DNA of 64,000 nucleotides from Bryobacterales bacterium (GCA_026129915.1 JAHCHD010000007.1:1-64000); one strand, 5' to 3'. Counted from the first letter of the stretch, positions 35,865 to 45,145 are shown. Notes: a model not told the origin generated them from the sequence alone. A program made the numbers and translations.

Positions 35865-36656
35865 CTATGGAATGCCCGCCAGGCGCCGGTGCGCCACTGC
35901 TTTCTCTGATTCGCCGCGACGCGCGTGAATCTTGGCTAGCAGCAAATGTGCCTCGGGATAACGAGGACGCGCGGCAACGGCCCGGTTCAGCGACGCGACG
36001 GCGGCATCCAGTTCTTCCAACTGCAGTTCGGCCTTGCCTTGCTCAAACCATGCCCGCGCGGCCTTTGGGAAAGCGCTGGTTACAGTCCGCAAAACAGCCA
36101 GCGCCTTCTCGGGCTGCCCTGCGCGCAAGTGTAGCGAACCTAAATTTACTGCAGGTTTCTCATCCAGACTGGCGCCGCCGCGCTCGTAACTCATGGCCTG
36201 TTGAAAGGCCTGTTCCGCTTCGGAATAGCGCCCCAGCCCGCTTAGCGCCAAACCTCGCCCATTCAGGTAGCGCCAATCGCGCCGAGCACTTCGCCCCAGT
36301 TCGTCAAACAAGGCGAGCGCCTCCGTGAAGCGGTTTCGCAGATAGTGGTTCCGTGCCAGATAGTAACAAGCATCTGGCTCTTTCGCATTCAGTTCACACG
36401 CTCTTGTGAAGGGTTCGCTGGCCAGTTCGTGCCTTCCCTGTGCGGCGTACACCACGCCCAGAACCATCCAGGCATGTGCATCGCTGGGGAGCATCGTCAC
36501 CACGTCGCGCAAATGCGTTTCGGCCTCCGCGAAACGCCCTTCCTGGAATGCAGCCATCGCGGCGTCCATGGCCTTGCTCGTGCTGGGCGAAGCAACCTGG
36601 CCAGGCGCCAGCGAGCAGAACGCGATGCCCAACACGCACACCACTCGTCTAGCCAT
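35865..36656 (-). CDS. Secreted TPR-repeat protein
   Basis: 263 residues from MARRVVCVLGIAFCSLAPGQ, an apparent signal peptide; an in-frame start exists at 36731. About six tetratricopeptide repeats fill the mature part, for example MAAFQEGRFAEAETHLRDVV, AWMVLGVVYAAQGRHELA, GLALSGLGRYSEAEQAFQQA, NLGSLHLRAGQPEKALAVL and LLAKIHARRGESEKAV. TPR arrays mediate protein contacts; periplasmic ones often accompany ASPIC/FG-GAP proteins in Acidobacteriota. It is convergent with the FG-GAP gene, 19 nt away. The partner is not identifiable. Confidence 0.85.
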   Translation of the reverse strand: MARRVVCVLGIAFCSLAPGQVASPSTSKAMDAAMAAFQEGRFAEAETHLRDVVTMLPSDAHAWMVLGVVYAAQGRHELASEPFTRACELNAKEPDACYYLARNHYLRNRFTEALALFDELGRSARRDWRYLNGRGLALSGLGRYSEAEQAFQQAMSYERGGASLDEKPAVNLGSLHLRAGQPEKALAVLRTVTSAFPKAARAWFEQGKAELQLEELDAAVASLNRAVAARPRYPEAHLLLAKIHARRGESEKAVAHRRLAGIP

Positions 36657-37223
36657 GCGCGATGCCAGCCTACAGGTAAAGTACAGAGCGCGCGCTTCCG
36701 TGAGCGGTTGCGATCCTGCGTGCGTGTTCATATTGGCCTTCGCTTCAGCATATCGCTGCTGGATACGATGTCGGAGCCTGCTCTCTGCCTATCGGCCAAG
36801 CCGTTACCGAAAAACTGCACGCTTTCCAAGTTTAGGGTTCCGTTTTCCCAGTTTGGGCGTACACTGGAGCCAGGAAAGCAGTACGAGTTCACGCGCGAAT
36901 CATGGTTCGCGCGCGACGCCGCGGAGGCCGGTTCCAAACGGGGCGCCGACCGGAGACGTGGGCTCACTCCCGCCTTGCACTGACGAGAGCGGACCCGCAC
37001 TGCGTTGTCCGGTCCTGAGCAGTCACTCCCCCGCTTTGCCCCTGAGCCGGCCCTGCGGTAGTTCGCGTAAGTTCATATTCGCGAAGCGGCATGCGTGCTG
37101 ATTTCCCGGGCCTACCGGCACGGATGACGTCCGGCGCACCACGCCGGTTGCGAGCCCCGCCCACCTCGTCAGTTCCCGCCGTTGTAGCTGCCCGCCCTGC
37201 AGTCAAAGAGGAGGTTCATTCCG
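36657..37223. other. 567-nt region without a supported gene
   Basis: Open frames here lack ribosome sites and family features. The visible structure is a hairpin at 36892-36913 (CGCGCGAA / TTCGCGCG around TCATGG) with no T-run. The right end holds the GAGGAGG Shine-Dalgarno of the VOC gene at 37224. It must contain the promoters of the TPR gene (leftward) and of the VOC gene. Confidence 0.5.
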
Positions 37224-37622
37224 ATGTCCACCATGGAGCGTGTGATTCCGATTCTGCTGTGTGATGACCTTGCCAACACCTTGCATTTTTTTGTCGATAC
37301 CCTAGGATTCCGGGCAGTGGACCATCACGAACATGGCGGAAAAGAAGACTGGCATTTCCTTCGCCGGGGCCATGCAGAGATTATTCTTTCCGATTCCGGC
37401 GAAGCGCCCCCTGCCATCGATATCATAGAGCGCGACAAGAAGGCGGCCTACTACTTCTTCCCGGACGATCTAATTGCCTTCCGTGACGAGATCTTTCACA
37501 AAGGCGCGAAAGCGAGTCCGATCCGGATGACTGCGGACGGGATGAGTGAATTCGAGGTGCTCGATCCGGACGGACACGTTCTGGTGTTCGGCGAGAGTGT
37601 CCGCGAAACCGACAAGAGCTAA
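37224..37622 (+). CDS. Glyoxalase/bleomycin-resistance (VOC) family protein
   Basis: 132 residues, preceded by GAGGAGG with good spacing. Single VOC module: VIPILLCDDLANTLHFFVDTLGF at the start, WHFLRRGHAEIILSD in the middle and SEFEVLDPDGHVLVFGES at the end, where the late Glu is the usual metal ligand. Single-module members work as dimers and include glyoxalase I-like enzymes and antibiotic-sequestering proteins. The VPVL-like entry strand and DPDG turn fit the bleomycin-resistance branch, but no substrate can be assigned. It stands alone between unrelated genes. Confidence 0.87.
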   Translation: MSTMERVIPILLCDDLANTLHFFVDTLGFRAVDHHEHGGKEDWHFLRRGHAEIILSDSGEAPPAIDIIERDKKAAYYFFPDDLIAFRDEIFHKGAKASPIRMTADGMSEFEVLDPDGHVLVFGESVRETDKS

Positions 37623-37653
37623 CGGCCCATCGAACAATCAGAGATCGTCACCA

Positions 37654-37695
37654 CTGGGAAGCTTAGATCTGCTGAGCACAATCGAAGCTTCCCAG
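37654..37695 (+). terminator. Hairpin downstream of the VOC gene
   Basis: CTGGGAAGCTT (37654-37664) pairs perfectly with AAGCTTCCCAG (37685-37695) over 11 bp. CCA/TGG extends the stem across a bulge. The loop is 20 nt. It begins 31 nt after the VOC gene stop and has only a weak T-rich follow-up (GGCTCGGTCTTTCC), so it may be an imperfect terminator or an mRNA-stabilising structure. Confidence 0.45.
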
Positions 37696-37788
37696 GTGGC
37701 TCGGTCTTTCCGTTGGCGCTGCGCCAGGGCCATTGCCCCGTGCCGGCAACAGGGAAGATGTGTGTCTTCCGAGCATAAGGAGTCTGTG

Positions 37789-37971
37789 ATGCGCGAAGGA
37801 ACCTTTCGGAAACCTCGCCAGCCTGCGCCGAAGCCCAGCAAGGCGCAGCCTGGAATCTGGACCAAGCCAGCCAAGGGAAGAAAGCTTGCGGGCGCACCGC
37901 CTATGCCCGCCCTTGCTCCCCATCCGCAACGCGACGCTATCCTGGGAGAAAAGCACGAAACCTCGTCGTGA
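37789..37971 (+). CDS. Small basic proline-rich protein
   Basis: 60 residues. The ATG at 37789 has an ideal AAGGAG 7 nt upstream, the main support for a real gene. The product is rich in Lys, Arg and Pro (MREGTFRKPRQPAPKPSKAQ, then GIWTKPAKGRKLAG) with no hydrophobic stretch and a polar C-terminus. It could be a nucleic-acid-binding or ribosome-associated small protein; no family is recognised. A short direct-repeat array starts within its last codons. Confidence 0.5.
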   Translation: MREGTFRKPRQPAPKPSKAQPGIWTKPAKGRKLAGAPPMPALAPHPQRDAILGEKHETSS

Positions 37972-37994
37972 AGCACGAAGACTCGTGAAGCACG
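37951..37994. repeat. Short tandem repeat AAGCACG(A)...
   Basis: AAGCACGAA-ACCTCGTCGTG (37951), AAGCACGAAGACTCGTG (37971) and AAGCACG (37988) form two and a half imperfect copies of a 17-20-nt unit. They run over the end of the small basic protein gene into the spacer before rpoD. Too few and too irregular for CRISPR. Confidence 0.6.
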
Positions 37995-38072
37995 CTGCTC
38001 CTCCGCATCCAGGCTGGAGATTTGTGGGAGAAAGGCTCGTTCCGGCTCAGCTCGTACCGTGAGTTCTGATGC

Positions 38073-39752
38073 CTACTCCACCGGTGGACCGCCGTGCAGG
38101 AAAGTACGGAGCCTGTAGCTGCGGCTTGGGTGGCGCAGCTTGCGCAGTGCCTTAGCTTCAATCTGCCGGATGCGTTCGCGCGTCACCGCGAAGTGCTGGC
38201 CAACCTCTTCCAATGTGTGCTCGCTGCCATCCTGCAGCCCAAAGCGCATCTTGATGATTTTTTCTTCGCGCGGGCTCAGCGTGCGCAAAACTTCGGCTGT
38301 CTGCTCGCGCAAGTTCAGATTGATGACGGCTTCTGAAGGGCTTGCCGCTCGCTTGTCGATGATGAAGTCCCCTAGGTGCGATTCCTCTTCCTCGCCAACC
38401 GGGGTTTCCAGGGATATGGGTTCCTGCGCCACGCGCATGATCTTGCGGACCTTGTTAACCGGAAGTTCCATCTCCCGCGCCAGTTCCTCCGTGGTGGGGT
38501 CGCGCCCGAGCGTCTGCTGCATCACCCGCTGAGTGCGCACCAGCTTATTGATGGTTTCAATCATGTGAACGGGAATGCGGATCGTCCTCGCCTGGTCGGC
38601 AATCGCGCGGGTAATTGCCTGCCGCACCCACCACGTCGCGTAGGTGGAAAATTTATAACCACGTTTATAGTTGAACTTCTCCACCGCCTTCATTAATCCG
38701 ATATTGCCTTCCTGAATCAGATCCAGGAACTGCAGTCCGCGGTTTGTGTAGCGTTTGGCGATGGAAACCACCAGTCGCAGGTTTGCCTCGATCAGTTGTT
38801 TCTTTGCTGCCTCTGATTCCGCCTGCCCGCGCTCAATCATTTCGAGAGTGCGAACGAGCTGAGACAGATCCGTGGCATACTCCTCCTCCATCACCGTGAT
38901 ACGGTCGCGGAGGTCCTTCAATTGGCGGCGCAGTTCGCGTTCCAGGCCGCGATCCGTGATGCGCCCTTCGCTCAGCACCACATGCAGCCGTCCGGCTTCT
39001 CGTTCCGGGGGCGCGAGGTTTTCGATGGCGGTGCGCACTTCCACTGCTAAGGTTCGATAGACCTGAGAGGTGAACGGAATGTCGCAGAAGGTGCGGGATA
39101 GTTTCACCGCGCAGCGCGCAGCATCCATGCGAGAGGAGAATGTGGCGCGCCGCACTTTGCGGCCGCCCTGAGGGCGCAAAGCAAGCGACAGTTCTTCGTA
39201 TTGCCGCAAGATGCTGTTGACGACCTCGTCAAACTCCTGCACATATCGCTCGCTCATGCGCTCTTCAGGAACTTCTTCCGGCAGCACGAGCACATCGTAG
39301 ATCGCATCCGGGTTCCGCACAATGCCATCGCGGATGCGCTGGAGGCATTTCACTACCAACGGGCAACGGGAGAGCGCCTTGGCGACGATGCCGTCGCCGT
39401 GCTCCATGCGACGCGCCAGTTCAACCTCTCCATCTCGTGTGAGCAGGGCCACCGTGCCCATCTCACGAAGGTACATGCGCACCGGGTCATTCGTCTTCTC
39501 CGACGCGTCGGCGGCAAGGTCTGTATCCGCCAGGTCGTCCCGGTCCGCGCTCCGCCTCGCCGCTGCAAACTTCACCTCGTCCAGCAGTTCCGCGTCAGCG
39601 GACTCCAGGTCGGCAAGAATGTCGTCCAACTCCGGCTGCGCGCTCGCGTCGTCAGCCACCAGTTGGTTCACCGCGCTATAGAGATCGTAACCAGCTTCTG
39701 CAGACGACTCGTCGCTATCCCGAATACGCCCGATATTGTGTTCGATGGACAC
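38073..39752 (-). CDS. rpoD: Primary sigma factor RpoD (sigma-70)
   Basis: About 559 residues from a GTG giving [14 protein letters not shown]; a TTG at 39776 adds eight residues, and neither has a strong Shine-Dalgarno. Region 1.2 is [22 protein letters not shown]. Regions 2.1-2.4 read [37 protein letters not shown] and [18 protein letters not shown]. Region 3 contains HMIETINKL and [11 protein letters not shown]. Region 4 has [15 protein letters not shown] and [30 protein letters not shown]. It directs core RNA polymerase to housekeeping promoters. It follows dnaG in the same direction, as in many bacteria. A palindrome (GAGGCA-AA-TGCCTC, 39770-39783) sits at its 5' end. Confidence 0.95.
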   Translation of the reverse strand: MSIEHNIGRIRDSDESSAEAGYDLYSAVNQLVADDASAQPELDDILADLESADAELLDEVKFAAARRSADRDDLADTDLAADASEKTNDPVRMYLREMGTVALLTRDGEVELARRMEHGDGIVAKALSRCPLVVKCLQRIRDGIVRNPDAIYDVLVLPEEVPEERMSERYVQEFDEVVNSILRQYEELSLALRPQGGRKVRRATFSSRMDAARCAVKLSRTFCDIPFTSQVYRTLAVEVRTAIENLAPPEREAGRLHVVLSEGRITDRGLERELRRQLKDLRDRITVMEEEYATDLSQLVRTLEMIERGQAESEAAKKQLIEANLRLVVSIAKRYTNRGLQFLDLIQEGNIGLMKAVEKFNYKRGYKFSTYATWWVRQAITRAIADQARTIRIPVHMIETINKLVRTQRVMQQTLGRDPTTEELAREMELPVNKVRKIMRVAQEPISLETPVGEEEESHLGDFIIDKRAASPSEAVINLNLREQTAEVLRTLSPREEKIIKMRFGLQDGSEHTLEEVGQHFAVTRERIRQIEAKALRKLRHPSRSYRLRTFLHGGPPVE

Positions 39753-39882
39753 TCTGAACACCAACCCCCGAGGCAAATGCCTCTATTTTGGCCAATTGTA
39801 CAACAACCGTATGCTGCGAACATCCACCTGAGGGAGTCACATACACGAGTTGGGGTTATCAGCGAGATGACTACCGCAGGCG

Positions 39883-41622
39883 CTAGGCGTCGAGCTGAAT
39901 CAGTTGCTCGGCAAGGCGAAACGCCTCTTCGAGATTCCCCTGCTGTTCTGCTTCGCGCACACGTCTCTTTATTTCGCGGCGAAAATCAGCGATTTGGATC
40001 AAGTCGAGCTTTTTTAGGCAGGCAATTGCCTGGTCGCGCGTATGCGATTCCTTGTGTACCTCCTCATCCAACAACATGCTACTCAAAATGTCCTTATCGG
40101 CGGCATCGAGGCGAGGCTCGATGGTGCCAAAGCGCAGGGGCTCTCCATTCTGATGGGCGCGGATCATCGCGTCCATCACCGGCGCGGAAGGCAACTTGCG
40201 CCAGCCGTCCAACTGCGCCAGGAACGGAAGCAGTTCATTCGCTACCTCGGGCAGGTTCACCAGGCAGCTAATCAGGATGTGCTCAAGGTGTCCCGAACTG
40301 GGAGCCGTGCCCGCGCTGAGGTCTTCCTTGCGCCTCGCCAATGCCGCTGTCTTAAACTGGTCCAGCACCATGCTCCGCTCAATTCCCAGGTAGGCAGTCA
40401 CCTCGTCGGCAAGCGCGGAGCGGCGCAATCTGCTGTTCACCTTCTGAATGGCCGGCAGAAGAAACTCGAGCGCCTTTACGCGTCCCGCAGTAGTGCTGGT
40501 GTCGAAGCGGGCTTTGGCGCGGTCTGCCAGCCAAAGGAAATACCCGCGCGCGTTGACAACGGCTTCCTGATACGCTTCCGCGCCATGCTCCTGCACAAAC
40601 TCATCGGGGTCCAGCCCCCCTGGCAACTGCAGCACGCGCACGTCAATGCTCTCATCCAGCAGCACCTGAATGGAACGCTCGGTGGCGTTCTCGCCTGCCC
40701 GGTCGGGGTCAAAATTTACCACCACCACATCCGTATGCCGGCGGATATTGCGCACATGTTCCGGGCTCAATGACGTGCCACAGCTTGCCACGGCTTCCGT
40801 CGCGCCCGCCGCCCAGGCTCCCAGCACATCCATGTATCCTTCCACCAGCACCGCCCGCCCGTTGCGCCGCATGCTTTCTTTCGCGCGGTGAAAGTTGTAG
40901 AGCACTGTTCGCTTCTTGTAGACCTCGGTTTCCGGCGAGTTCAGGTACTTCGGTTGCTCTTCCGGATCCAGCACGCGAGCGCCAAAGGCCACCAGCTTGC
41001 CGCTCTCATTGTGAATCGGGAATGTCAGCCTGCCCCGGAACGTGTCGTAGAATCCGTCGCCGGAGGCGCGCCGCTTCACCAGCCCCGAGGTTTCGAGCAG
41101 CCCTGCGTCGAGGCGCTGGCGCTCGAACAGCCGCACCAGTTCGTTGCCGCCCGCGCTGGCATAGCCCAGTCCGAAATCCTTCGCTTGCGCTTCGCTGATG
41201 CCTCGCCGCGCGAGATAGCCGCGTGCTGTTTCCCCCGGCTGCCCCCAAAGATTACGAGTGAACACCTCCTGTGCCATTTCGTTCAAACGGTAGAGGTCAG
41301 TTCGCTTCTTGGCGTCCTCGTCAGAGTAGTCAGCGCTTCGAGGCATCGGAATGCCGTTGCGCTCCGCTATCGCCTTGAGTGCCTCAAAGAACGTGAAGCC
41401 TTCCATCTCCATCACGAACTTGATGGCGTCGCCACCAGCGCCGCAGCCGAAACACTTGTAAAAGCCATGACCCGCATGGACTGAGAATGAGGGCGTCTTT
41501 TCTGTATGGAAGGGGCACAGCCCCACGTAACGCTCCCCCGCCCCTTGACGCTTCAGGCGCACGTAGTCGCCAATCACACGCACAATGTCGATCTGGCTCT
41601 TTACCTGTTCAACGAAGTCCAT
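39883..41622 (-). CDS. dnaG: DNA primase
   Basis: 579 residues. The CHCC zinc ribbon uses C36, H39, C57 and C60 (LCPFHTEKTPSF ... YKCFGCGAGGD). The catalytic core follows, with the RNA polymerase basic region (FRGRLTFPIHNESGKLVAFGAR), EGYMD and the TOPRIM DPD in FDPDRAGENA. A C-terminal DnaB-interacting helical region ends EEAFRLAEQLIQLDA. It makes RNA primers at the fork. It lies 106 nt upstream of rpoD and is co-directional, the conserved dnaG-rpoD arrangement without an adjoining rpsU. Confidence 0.96.
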   Translation of the reverse strand: MDFVEQVKSQIDIVRVIGDYVRLKRQGAGERYVGLCPFHTEKTPSFSVHAGHGFYKCFGCGAGGDAIKFVMEMEGFTFFEALKAIAERNGIPMPRSADYSDEDAKKRTDLYRLNEMAQEVFTRNLWGQPGETARGYLARRGISEAQAKDFGLGYASAGGNELVRLFERQRLDAGLLETSGLVKRRASGDGFYDTFRGRLTFPIHNESGKLVAFGARVLDPEEQPKYLNSPETEVYKKRTVLYNFHRAKESMRRNGRAVLVEGYMDVLGAWAAGATEAVASCGTSLSPEHVRNIRRHTDVVVVNFDPDRAGENATERSIQVLLDESIDVRVLQLPGGLDPDEFVQEHGAEAYQEAVVNARGYFLWLADRAKARFDTSTTAGRVKALEFLLPAIQKVNSRLRRSALADEVTAYLGIERSMVLDQFKTAALARRKEDLSAGTAPSSGHLEHILISCLVNLPEVANELLPFLAQLDGWRKLPSAPVMDAMIRAHQNGEPLRFGTIEPRLDAADKDILSSMLLDEEVHKESHTRDQAIACLKKLDLIQIADFRREIKRRVREAEQQGNLEEAFRLAEQLIQLDA

Positions 41623-41697
41623 GGCGGGCCCTGTCTTGCAGCCGGGCGAGGTCTGTTCCCATTATTGCGCCCAGCGCTGCCCGTCGTACGGTAGTGG

Positions 41698-42294
41698 TTA
41701 CGCTTTGCCGCTGGCTTGGGGGACGCTGCGTACTTCTGCCCAGCGAAAGCACGCCGTGATGTGGTCATTCACCATGCCCACCGCCTGCATGAAGGCATAG
41801 CAGATTGTGGGTCCCACGAACTTGAAGCCGCGTTGCAGCAGATCTTTGCTCAGCGCCTTGGCTTCCGCGGTAACCGCGGGCACCTCGCCTAAACTGTGCC
41901 ACTCGTTTTGCCGGGGTTGTCCATCCACAAAGGGCCATAGGTAAGCGTCAAAGCTTCCGAACTGCTGCTGCACTTCCAGAAAGGCGCGCGCGTTGCCCAC
42001 GGCGGAATGCACCTTGGCCCGGTTCCGCACAATCCCCGCGTCGGCCAGCAGTGCGGCGATCCGCGCCTCGTCGAAGCTCGCCACGCGTTCCGCGTCAAAA
42101 TTGTGGAAAAGTCGGCGGTAGTTCTCCCGTTTGTTCAGAATCGTCTGCCAGCTTAACCCGGCTTGCGCCCCTTCAAGGATGAGCATCTCGAAGAGGTGGC
42201 GATCGTCGTGCGACGGGACACCCCACTCCGTATCGTGATACATCGTATAAAGGCTACCCTTCGCCCACGGGCAGCGTTCTCGCGCTTCCTGCAT
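41698..42294 (-). CDS. tag: DNA-3-methyladenine glycosylase I
   Basis: 198 residues from MQEARERCPWAKGS; the frame is open upstream, but that part overlaps the divergent MarR gene. Tag motifs are complete: zinc Cys near residue 8 and YHDTEWGVPSHDD, LILEGAQAGLSWQTILNKR, the substrate pocket RGFKFVGPTICYAFMQA with the Glu/Trp region, and the C-terminal zinc ligands in NDHITACFRW. The enzyme removes 3-methyladenine from alkylated DNA as the first step of base excision repair. It is divergent from the marR gene (83 nt), which may regulate it. Confidence 0.93.
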   Translation of the reverse strand: MQEARERCPWAKGSLYTMYHDTEWGVPSHDDRHLFEMLILEGAQAGLSWQTILNKRENYRRLFHNFDAERVASFDEARIAALLADAGIVRNRAKVHSAVGNARAFLEVQQQFGSFDAYLWPFVDGQPRQNEWHSLGEVPAVTAEAKALSKDLLQRGFKFVGPTICYAFMQAVGMVNDHITACFRWAEVRSVPQASGKA

Positions 42295-42377
42295 GCTGAT
42301 GATGGTAGCGCGCCTGGCGTGCGAATCGAGTTGTCCCCGCGCTTCCAGGTTGTGGGCCGGAAGGAGAAGTCGTATCC

Positions 42378-42854
42378 ATGAAGATCCGCAAACTGCAAGA
42401 CGAATTGCAGCAAACCAAGCCCTTCGCCACCAAACAGGAAGAAGCGATGCTTGCGGTGATGAAGACCGCGGATGGCGTACGGCGACGCATCGCGGCAATT
42501 CTGGAACCATTCGGTGTCACGCTTCAGCAGTACAACGTAATGCGCATCCTTCGCGGCGCCGGCCCCCAGGGATTACCTACGCTTTCCATTGGCCAGCGCC
42601 TGATTGAGGAAGCTCCCGGCATTACCCGACTGCTCGACCGCATGGAAGTTCGCGGATGGGTTCTGAGGGTTCGCTGTGAACGGGACCGGCGCGTCGTTTA
42701 CGCCACCATCACGGACAACGGACTCGAACTGCTAACGGCGATTGATCCCCTGCTCGACGCTTTCAACCATGCCGCGCTCCCTTTGTTGAACGAACCGCAG
42801 CTAGGGCAACTTGTCGAACTGCTGGAGCTTGCGCGGGCCGAAGTAGAGGAATAG
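42378..42854 (+). CDS. MarR-family transcriptional regulator
   Basis: 158 residues. The winged helix is clear: LQQYNVMRILRGAGPQG, LSIGQRLIEEAPGITRLLDRMEVRGWVLR with the recognition helix APGITRLLDRME, and the wing RCERDRRVVYATITDNGLELL. Terminal helices form the dimer interface. MarR proteins respond to phenolics, oxidants or other small ligands and usually repress a neighbour. Here the divergent neighbour is tag, 83 nt away, an unusual pairing; autoregulation is also likely. Confidence 0.93.
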   Translation: MKIRKLQDELQQTKPFATKQEEAMLAVMKTADGVRRRIAAILEPFGVTLQQYNVMRILRGAGPQGLPTLSIGQRLIEEAPGITRLLDRMEVRGWVLRVRCERDRRVVYATITDNGLELLTAIDPLLDAFNHAALPLLNEPQLGQLVELLELARAEVEE

Positions 42855-42858
42855 GCCC

Positions 42859-42898
42859 ATTGGCGGCAGGTGCGCCTGGCAGGGCACGTACCGCCAAT
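42859..42898. terminator. Inverted repeat between convergent genes
   Basis: ATTGGCGG (42859-42866) pairs with CCGCCAAT (42891-42898); the enclosed sequence contains a second small stem (CAGG/CCTG). It begins 5 nt after the MarR gene stop and ends 16 nt from the convergent GYD gene stop. No U-run, so it is a weak candidate bidirectional terminator. Confidence 0.4.
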
Positions 42899-42913
42899 CC
42901 CGCGGCCCAAGGG

Positions 42914-43207
42914 TTACGCCTGCTCTTTCAGAAACTCCTTCATCTGCGCCACAGTAAACGCCCGCATTGAGGTTGCCGTGACGTTGCCGTGGCCCAGCTG
43001 CAGTAGCAGCACCTTCATCAGTGTTTCCTCGTCTGGCGCTTCGCTCACAAGCACCAAATCGGCGCCTCCCATCGTGTAATGGACGGAGATCGTCTTCACA
43101 CCATGCGCCTTGGCCATTTTGATATAGGCCTCCACGCGCTTCGGCGAATCCTTGATCGCCTTTATGCCCTGCTCAGTGAAGTGCAGAAGCGAAATATAGG
43201 TAACCAT
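42914..43207 (-). CDS. GYD-domain protein
   Basis: 97 residues from MVTYISLLHFTEQGIKAIKDSP; a start 27 nt upstream is in frame. The GYD (PF08734) pattern is present: YI.L..FTEQGI..IKDSPKR, then KTISVHYTMGGADLVLVSEAPDEET with the family's Y-T-G-D-V core (here Y-T-G-A-D-L-V) and a short C-terminal helix. The fold is a ferredoxin-like alpha/beta sandwich. The family is widespread but its function is unknown; dimeric ligand binding is suspected. Confidence 0.88.
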   Translation of the reverse strand: MVTYISLLHFTEQGIKAIKDSPKRVEAYIKMAKAHGVKTISVHYTMGGADLVLVSEAPDEETLMKVLLLQLGHGNVTATSMRAFTVAQMKEFLKEQA

Positions 43208-43331
43208 CGTTGCTCCCTCTGTGTTCCGTCGCACGAATCTCGTGCGGAACTGTGCGGATTCTACTCCGGTTCTCGGGAGTTTGCTAGGTTCAATTTCTCG
43301 GTGCTGTTCAGGCGCCTGATTCCGCCAGATT

Positions 43332-44213
43332 TCAGTAAACGCAGGCGGCGTTGTTCGCCTTCACGAAGTAGCGCTTGTAGTTCTTCGCCTTCTCGTCCAT
43401 GCAGCCTTCCAGGTTCAGCAATTCCACCTTGCGGAACTCCACTGGATGGCTCTCGCTTTGCAGCGAGATCGACCCTCCGCGCAGCAGCGTGCCGTCCTGC
43501 TTCACAGCAGGGTCATGCTTGCTCACATTCCCTCCGCCCACTTGCGGCAGCACATAGCGATGCACCTGCTTCCCGTTAACGAAGTGCACGATCTCCGCGT
43601 CACCCAGCGCCAGCACTTCCGCGGTCACCCATTGGTCTCCGTCAAACGTATCTGATGTCGACGTAACGCAATGCCGCGTTTCGAGCTTGCCGTCAATCAC
43701 AACGTGCGTGCCAGGAGTGCATAGGTTCGACGTCGGTCGCTTGCCCTGTCCCAGCCCGCCCAGCAACTGCACTTCAATCGAGATGGGGAAGTCCTGATCC
43801 TTGCCCATCGATTGCGGCGTCTGTCCGTGGATCATGATGCCACTGTTCCGCGCCGCCCATCCTGGGCCGCCAGGCGCCTGAGGACCCGCGAAGCGGTACT
43901 CCACCCGAATCCGATAGTAGTGAAAGGGATCTTTGTAGAAGAGATGACCGAAGCGCCCGCCGAAATCAGAATACTGGTCGTAGGCTACCTTCAACACGCC
44001 GCCCTCCACCCGAAAGGTGTTTCCGTGGTTGTCGTTCAAATCGTAACCCGTGATCTTCGGCAGCCAGCCGTCGAGGCTCTTGCCATTGAAGAGTTGAATC
44101 CACTCCTCCTTGGCGGGGTCGTTTTGGGCCGTCACGCAACTGGCCAGCAGGAGCAAAGCAAGAACCACACTCAGTGAGTGCCGCGCATTCGAGGGGATAG
44201 CGATGGGAAACAT
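43332..44213 (-). CDS. Secreted DUF1080 protein (second member)
   Basis: 293 residues from MFPIAIPSNARH, with a signal peptide ending near SCVTAQNDP (a lipobox-like LLASC is present, so lipidation is possible). The DUF1080 core is clear: WIQLFNGKSLDGWLPK, FRVEGGVLKVAYDQY, FHYYRIRVEYRFAG, ARNSGIMIHGQTPQ, FPISIEVQLLGG and a late SISLQSESHPVEFRKVELLNLEGC. Compared with the member at 3456-4121 it has a longer loop region and a C-terminal extension with Cys residues (LEGCMDEKAKNYKRYFV, NNAACVY). Some family members cleave 3-keto-glycosides; substrate unknown. Confidence 0.85.
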   Translation of the reverse strand: MFPIAIPSNARHSLSVVLALLLLASCVTAQNDPAKEEWIQLFNGKSLDGWLPKITGYDLNDNHGNTFRVEGGVLKVAYDQYSDFGGRFGHLFYKDPFHYYRIRVEYRFAGPQAPGGPGWAARNSGIMIHGQTPQSMGKDQDFPISIEVQLLGGLGQGKRPTSNLCTPGTHVVIDGKLETRHCVTSTSDTFDGDQWVTAEVLALGDAEIVHFVNGKQVHRYVLPQVGGGNVSKHDPAVKQDGTLLRGGSISLQSESHPVEFRKVELLNLEGCMDEKAKNYKRYFVKANNAACVY

Positions 44214-44380
44214 GATGCCGATGAGTATATCGAGGAAGCGTTCGCAAGACACAGGGCGTCTCTCCAAGGCAGCTCTGGCTGACTGCGCCCCCCGCCCCCC
44301 ATTGCTTCAGACCTCCTGCCTTTGTCACAAACCACAGCCAAGGCGCTTGGCTCCCGCGTCTCGCACGCTATCCTGGAAGA

Positions 44381-45118
44381 GTGCGCATTTTACTTACCAA
44401 CGACGATGGAATTGACGCACCGGGAATCCTTGCCCTGGCAAGCGCGCTAGAAGATTTCGGCGAGGTATGGACCATGGCACCCGCCACGGGCATGTCGGGC
44501 TGTGGCCATTCCGCCACCGAAGGCACATTCCGGGTCTTCCACCTCGACACTCGACGCTACGCTGTGGAAGGCACCCCTGCTGACTGCACCCGCGTGGGTC
44601 TGCACATGCTAAACGGGGAAGTGGACTGGGTGTTTTCCGGCATCAACGATGGCGGCAATCTGGGGGTGGACGTCTACCACTCGGGCACCGTGGCTGCCGT
44701 GCGTGAGGCCGTCATGCGCGGGGTTCCCGGATTTGCGCTCTCGCACTACCGCGACCGCGTCCTTACTGAGAAGGATTGGAAACGGGCGGCCCGCTGGGCA
44801 CGGGAGGTGATTGGCGAACTGCTGGCGCGTCCGCAAGCTGAAGCTGGCTACTGGAATGTGAACTTCCCCTGCCCGCCGGAGTCCGCAGATACTTTGCCTC
44901 CGCTCGCCTTCTGCGACCTGGACACGGCAGCCCTGCCGCTGGAGTATCTGGTGGATGGCAACGTCTATCGCTATCACGGCCGCTACACGCAGCGCGAACG
45001 CCAGCAGGGCTGCGATGTGCAGGCCTGCTTTGGCGGAAGTATCTCCGCCAGCTACGTGCTGCCCGTCGAGCGCTGTGCCGATGTTGCAGCAAGCATGCCT
45101 CGCGAGACCCTTGCCTGA
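44381..45118 (+). CDS. surE: SurE-family 5'/3'-nucleotidase
   Basis: 245 residues from a GTG preceded by GGAAGA. The SurE fold is marked by ILLTNDDGIDAPGI with the two metal Asp, the APATGMSGCGHSAT loop, YAVEGTPADCTRVGL, VFSGINDGGNLGVDVYHSGTVAAVREA with the metal Asn, and WNVNFPCPP. SurE hydrolyses nucleoside monophosphates, and in some species polyphosphate, in stationary phase. The usual motif SGISRG-type loop appears as SGCGHS. It precedes an aldo/keto reductase by 27 nt; pcm and nlpD, common partners elsewhere, are absent. Confidence 0.93.
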   Translation: MRILLTNDDGIDAPGILALASALEDFGEVWTMAPATGMSGCGHSATEGTFRVFHLDTRRYAVEGTPADCTRVGLHMLNGEVDWVFSGINDGGNLGVDVYHSGTVAAVREAVMRGVPGFALSHYRDRVLTEKDWKRAARWAREVIGELLARPQAEAGYWNVNFPCPPESADTLPPLAFCDLDTAALPLEYLVDGNVYRYHGRYTQRERQQGCDVQACFGGSISASYVLPVERCADVAASMPRETLA

Positions 45119-45145
45119 GCCGTGCACCCGGAGAGAATCAGAAAC

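Noticed and set aside
36728-37000. 90-codon leftward ORF in the gene-free region
   Set aside because: No ribosome site, no signal peptide or motif, and it spans a hairpin; not supported.
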